Of a stretch of 64,000 bases of DNA, positions 58,443 through 64,000 are shown in pieces (the first letter of the stretch is position 1; every line of letters begins with the position of its first letter). The notes under the pieces are model-generated. The model searched no databases. It had not been told where the DNA came from and worked only from the letters and a program-made list of their open reading frames with translations. The translations under genes and the position numbers were made by a program. The DNA comes from Lutjanus erythropterus (taxonomy: Eukaryota > Chordata > Actinopteri > Lutjaniformes > Lutjanidae). The DNA is taken from positions 19,573,745 through 19,637,744 of the forward strand of contig CM034598.1 of assembly GCA_020091685.1 (NCBI GenBank), written 5' to 3'.

Positions 58443-61400
58443 CTTGTGTTTGTGGAGGTTATTTTGGAAGGGTGGGGGCTTGTGTGTGTTTGTGTGCAGG
58501 AACGCATCTGTGTGCTTTTCTCTGGGAGGTGGGTGTTCAGATGTCCGTTGCCTGTACATGTGCAAACAGATTGTGAGTGGAGAAATAGAGCTACATGGTC
58601 AGATGAGACAAGTGGAGAAAATCTGTTGCGTTCTCAACGTGTCGCGCTGTTTCAGCGCTGTATGTGGTTAATATAGATTCTAATTACAAGTTATCATGGT
58701 AGCTCACTGCCCTGAGTGTTTATCCTCCACTTGTGTGAATTGCAGTCAGCGCTGTGTTGTGGCATTCAAGCAAATTCTTAGAAAACAGTGTGTACTATGG
58801 AACAACAACAACATAGAACAGAAATAAAACCCACACATGCACTTATTGTATTATTCATTTATTATAATTACCTCCAGTTGCCAACAGCAAAGGAATGCCA
58901 TCTTGTTTCTAAGGGATGTTCTTAATAAAAGGTGTTTTGAAATCAAAAGATGAGCTGATTTGTGTTTGCTCAAATTTGTGCTTTATTGGTCTGACTAAGT
59001 GCTGTTGGTGTTGTCCGTCTGACCGTTATGCACCTTTCCTCATTCGCATCTTGATTATTCTGCATGTGTTCAGGGCTATACGGAGCAAGCATATGCCATA
59101 TTGTGTCCTGCAGAGCCACCATGGCCCGTCTCTCCAATGACTCCTGCTGTCCTAGCAAGGTCAGGCAGCAGGCCACCATGTGTACGCATGTATTAGCATG
59201 CCTTGTAGGTGCAAGGACAGGTGTTCACAGTGTCTCAGAAAGGCTACATGATGAGGCATCAAAGCCTTGTGACAGCACATCAGGCTACAGCCATGAACCC
59301 GGACACAGGTGGCTGCTGAAAGTCAATTCACATAACTCCACATGAAGGGCAGTGCACGGGGAATTTTGTATATGTACGTGCATGAGTGTGTGTGTGCCCA
59401 GTTGTGGTGTGCACACCTGTATTTTTGCACACACACTCGTACAATTCTCTGTGCACTGCACTGGTCTCCACGTGGAGCTATGTGAATAAATCTAAACCCA
59501 GCAGACATCAGGTCCACTGCGATCAGAGTCATTAAGCTGAAACAAACACTCGCATGTGACTGTGTCAGTATAAACAGACATAAACAATTGATCTTCTTCA
59601 TTTAGACTGCAGTTTATCTGTAAAGGTGAAAAAAGTTATTTTAAAAAAACTAATTTAGGAGTAAAGGTAGAGTTATACAACATGGGTCTTTAATTGAGGG
59701 CCAGTTTTATAATTATTATTCTCCAACTCAAACCTATGGCGTTCAGGGTTCCATCTCCAGTTCTTAAAAGGACTCACTACCAAATCAAAAATATTTTTTT
59801 TCCCCTTATCTGCATTGCTATATATGCATCTAGATTATTTTATAGTGAGTTTTGGAGACATCAGTTGCCTCCTCTTGAATATAATATTGCATTATGCAGA
59901 AGGAAGCATGCATCTACTCATGGGTGAGAGGCTTGTGCTTGTGGTAGAGTGGGATGTAAACATCAACAGCAGTCGGTCACAGAGGCTGTATCTGCCCAGC
60001 ACAATTAGCAGCTGTGCACCGGTGACCTCAGTGTCACAAAAGAAGAGCTCATACAGCTCATAAATTGAGTTTGAGGTGGGTTGATTGCCACTAACGAATA
60101 AGTAGAAATGTGGTCGACTAAGACTCTCCTCAATGATTAACTGTTTAGTAGATTATTAGGGGGCAGCCCAAACTGGCACTTTGGGCACCACTAGCTGAGT
60201 GCCATGTAGTTCCATTATATTTGAGAGAAGGCTTTACATATGAATAAAATAATATTTCTGATTTTAGGAAGAATTATCCCTTTAAAATTAGATATGTTTG
60301 AAATAATCTTAATGGGAACAACTAGCATTGATTCAAAATGAAAAAGAAAAGACTCCTTAAACACCACAAGCTTATTTTATCTCCAGACATTGACTTAGCC
60401 AAACTTGGTCTGATCAGTGCTGATGTCCAAATCAGACCAACAATCGTAATGTGTGTCTGCATCTTCAACAAGCATATCGATCATCATGAACCACAGTTAA
60501 AAGCAAAAGGAGGAGAAACAAAGACCGTGGTATTGATTTTTGAGGCTGTGACACAAACAATGGCTTTCATAGTAATAACCAAGTGGGGAGATATGCTGGC
60601 ATTTTGTCCATTAAATAGCTGAAATCCATACAAAAATGTATCTTGAGAACAATTTGTATAATCTAATTGCAGTAAATATGAAGAGAGATACAAAGTACTG
60701 AGAAATGGATGAAGCAGTCTGTTTCATACACTGATTTTTTCCTTCTGCTTCCACAGTGAGGTTAACTGACTGATTTTTGTCAATACTTTTCACTTTTCAT
60801 TGGGTGGAGCACTGTGAAAGCCCATGGAGCTCGACCCTCGGGTCAATAGTGCCTTTACTTATTCACTGGCAATACCAATACACCGCCATCCACTGCAGGA
60901 CCACCTTCAGGTGTGTGTTTATTCAGTCCGCCGCACACACACCCACATCCCTGCATACACACACACACACACACACACATACACATCGCCTTAGCTATTG
61001 ACTGTTTATGCACCATATGTTATCTAAGCTCTCAGTGGGTGCCTGTGGCCTATTTCCCTTTATGCCCTTAACTGATCTGATTGGCCCGGGTGCCCTCTCT
61101 GATAAGTGATCACCATGGATCTAGAGCATGGAGGCGTGCTTGTTTCTGCATTACCAATATCTAACACAACTCTTCTTAAAAAATAATCAAGTGTGTTTTC
61201 ACTTGGTTTCATTACAGTATTATTAGATAAAGTTATGCTCACAACTGAAATTTTCACAGCAGTTAGAGAAATAAGCTATCTTGTTTTCTCTTCTAAATTC
61301 CTCTTCTGTCCGGCTCTAAATTAATAGTTCTTAATCTTCCACTCTACTGAGAAGATTAGGATTAAATTTTGTATTTTTCTGGATGATTTTAATCTTTGTT

Positions 61401-64000
61401 TGGACGTAGCCTGTGCCAGTGGCCAGGGCAATGGGCAAGTGGATTTTCCCAGGCTGCCTTGAGTCAAAATGAGCCCAGATGATCGAGGGCAGTCTGGCCT
61501 GAAATTCCAACAGCGCCTCGTCCCACAGAGAGGCAGCCATGCCAGCAAAGACAGATTCTGCTCCCTGACCTCTGTGGCACAGCGGCCACTGAATTTAACC
61601 TGACCACAGGAAGCTCAAGGTCCTGCCCAGGAATTAGTACTACCGTCGTACTGTAATTATCGGTGGGAAAGTATGTGCATGTCTGTGAGGGTTAGACTGA
61701 GAAAGGAAGAAAAAGAAAGAAAGAAAGTCTATTCAAGGAAGTAAGGTCGCAGCATCAGATCAGCAAATGCACAAAGGTGGAAAACTAACACAGAGGAAAT
61801 GTCTTCCACTCTCTACTACAACTCTGTGGGAGCTTTCACAGTGACAGTTGTGAAATCTGGGAGCATTTCGACTAGTAATTCAGTAAAGTGAAGTCTTTCT
61901 CTAGAACTGGATGTAGACCAAAAAACTACTCGTGGGATTCGTGAGATCTGTTCCAGAGAACCGTGGTATGGGTTGTGTGTAGTCAAAACACAATTTGCAC
62001 TCCCACCGGAAAAAAAATCATGTGTTTCTTGTACTTTGTATGATTTGTACTGTGGCTAAATAGAAAACCAAATGAACGGAGCTGACCCTCCTAAAGCTGT
62101 CAGTAATAAAGAAAAGTTTCACAATGAAGGAAGCTATCAGTTTTAGTTTATGGCATCTCATTTAATTACTCTGTGGTAAACTATTACCATACAGAAGCCT
62201 TATGGTGGGGTTTGTTATTGGTCATGATGAATTTTCAGTGTAGTGCGCTCTTTAATGTGTTTTGGTTTAATTTGGCAAGCAAGCTCCTTGTACATAGCCA
62301 GTACAAAACAAAAAGGCATTCCCACATAAATGTTCTTTCCTAGTTAGTAATTAATTTCATTGCATCATTGGGAAAAAATCTACTTGTCTAATTTATTGTA
62401 GCGGCAGAAAACAACTGTCAGGAACATCAAACCACATGCACATACAATGTTCTTGCTTTCAGAATATGAGCCAAACTTATTTCCGCTGAGTAACAATAAT
62501 AAAAAGTTTAACGTTGATGGTTAAATGTATAACACAGAGGTACTAGAGGGAACAGTTTCGCCAGCTTTGCAGCATGCAAGCTGTGAATTACGCTGTGAAT
62601 GTGCCAGAGCCCTGTAAGACCAGCACAGTATCATGGATGTTCATAAAATAGTCACAAAATGTAATCAATTTATGTACATAGACACAAACTTTTCATTTTT
62701 TCGTGACAGTCAGCATGATTTTCAAATGAAGAGGACAACCTAGTATAAAGAGTGAGAAAGTATGCGCAGGGAGGAGGACAGGCTGGATGGCTGGGTCCAA
62801 CGCTGCACTTTCTCACAGGAGTTTTTGGTTGCTGTGTGAGACAAACAGTCCATGTGGATTATTTTTATTTTTTATTTTTTTTTAACCCAAACCATGATCA
62901 TTTCCCAAACCTGACCAAGTAGGTTTGCTTCCTAAACCAAACTTCAACCATCTCCTGAAATGTCAGCAAGCTATATTTTGAAAGTTTAACCAGATGTTGC
63001 ATATTTGTTATTGTTAACGTGACTGTGGAGTGAGAATGATGGTGGATAAAACGTTATTTTGAAAGTCGTTTCATGAAAAAAAATGGAAGATTCTTATAGA
63101 TTCGATTTCCTGACTATTTCACAAACTGCCATGAGACTGTAAGACTCACAAATGTTTTATTCAGTCCAATGGGAATAGCTTCCTTGGTGTGCATGTCAAA
63201 AAATGTTTTTTGGGTAGTAGGGGAATTTCTGCTGCAGTACCACAAATGGCCACTGGTAAAATGAGCAACATGTCCTGTCTAAGTTCATATTTTACATCTA
63301 TGTCACTTATGTTATCCCAAATGTTTCAAACAGTGTTCACACCAAAACACATCCATAATTTATTCAAGCTACCAGTACATCTCCTACTAGCTGCTAGGTG
63401 CTATAACTAAAGCACAGATACCTCAGAAACATCAGATAGTGATGCATTAGCAAAGTTGTGTACTTTACGACATCATCAATGCCCCTAGCAGCACAAGTTA
63501 GATATTGTTTAAAAAGGATTTATTGAAAAAAAAATGTCTGCAGTTGTACAAGAGGCAAAGATTAAATCAAACTAAGATTTTTAATTCAAAAACTGTGATA
63601 CTTTCAAGTGAAATAAAATCACAAAGTGTTTGTTCAGTGCTCCATTTCTGTGTTGACACCAGCCGTGTTTTATCTCTTGTTCCAGTGTATAAGAGTCGCT
63701 GGAAATGGACATGTGGCTAACATTTCTATAAAGTGGACAAAGGGACTTTTAGTCACAATGCTGCTCACGAGGTGGGATAATCCCTCAGAGGCATGTCCAG
63801 CTTTCAGAAGAATGAGAAGTATGATAGCACAGCCACATGCGTCCACACACCTACACAGACGCACACATACCTACGCGTGTACTGTAGGTACATTATCAGT
63901 TCTCTAGGTGTGAGGGGGGAAAGAGGGCCTAGTAATTGAATGGGAACCTTTCTTCTCTCCTGCATGGTGCGGGATCAGGGTCGAGGCTGGCGCAGTCACA
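58440..64000. other. Unassigned upstream DNA
   Basis: A (CA)n tract lies at 60953-60979. A decayed repeat piece with GTGGTCGACTAAGACTC sits at 60110-60170. The block 61380-61550 is non-repetitive and open in two minus-strand frames (about 69 and 75 codons) but has no recognised homology. No gene was supported. Confidence 0.4.

Noticed and set aside
58110-58671. Overlapping frames of 151 and 179 codons
   Set aside because: Both run through the CA microsatellite at 58407 and lack splice or family support.
61321-61548. Two minus-strand frames reading MAASLWDEALLEFQARLPS and similar
   Set aside because: They look somewhat protein-like but have no splice support or recognised family; left as unassigned DNA.

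Overview
The window looks like teleost (probably percomorph) genomic DNA. It has spliced exons with GT/AG borders, no operons, very many dinucleotide microsatellites, and a dense layer of transposon relics of the kinds common in fish: hAT-like elements, TTAA-target MITEs, a Tc1-like end and LINE pieces.

The only gene I can support is on the minus strand: the first two coding exons of an ADAMTS metalloproteinase of the procollagen N-proteinase clade (ADAMTS2/3/14). Exon 1 (50123 down to 50036) encodes a signal peptide. Exon 2 (48595 down to 48186) encodes most of the first half of the prodomain and ends in a clade-typical NCDGL. The splice phases match and the joined reading is open for 166 codons. 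The first ~0.4 kb upstream of the ATG (50124-50560) is GC-rich and holds a long CT/GA tract; it is the likely 5' UTR and promoter. No downstream exon (second half of prodomain, catalytic domain, TSP1 repeats) was found, so positions 1-48185 are read as part of a very long intron 2, and 50560-64000 as upstream intergenic DNA.

Layout. 1-4450: simple-sequence-rich intron. 4455-5322: dispersed repeat, second copy at 42134-42852. 6949-13270: cluster of copies of one abundant hAT-like short repeat, one nested in another element and several arranged as a large palindrome at 11781-12280, beside a LINE 5' fragment (13350-13850). 14430-14740 and 17060-17777: two hAT relics with a recognisable BED zinc finger, the second interrupted by a TTAA MITE. 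19996-20208: Tc1-like end. 20210-30600: mostly unassigned intron with microsatellites and a palindrome at 29088-29252. 30900-31870: repeat with internal tandem duplication. 32783-33584: two MITEs sharing one TTAA. 36040-36970: two relics. 37600-38170: a non-repeat block that may be conserved regulatory DNA. 38590-47980: more relics. 48186-50560: gene 5' end. 50986-57440: MITEs, a LINE-like 3' end and a 1.1 kb TTAA-bounded element. 57440-64000: microsatellites and unassigned DNA.

All family calls rest on recall of sequence families without database search. I found no previously undescribed biological system; the most informative items are the ADAMTS 5' exons and the nested or palindromic transposon structures.
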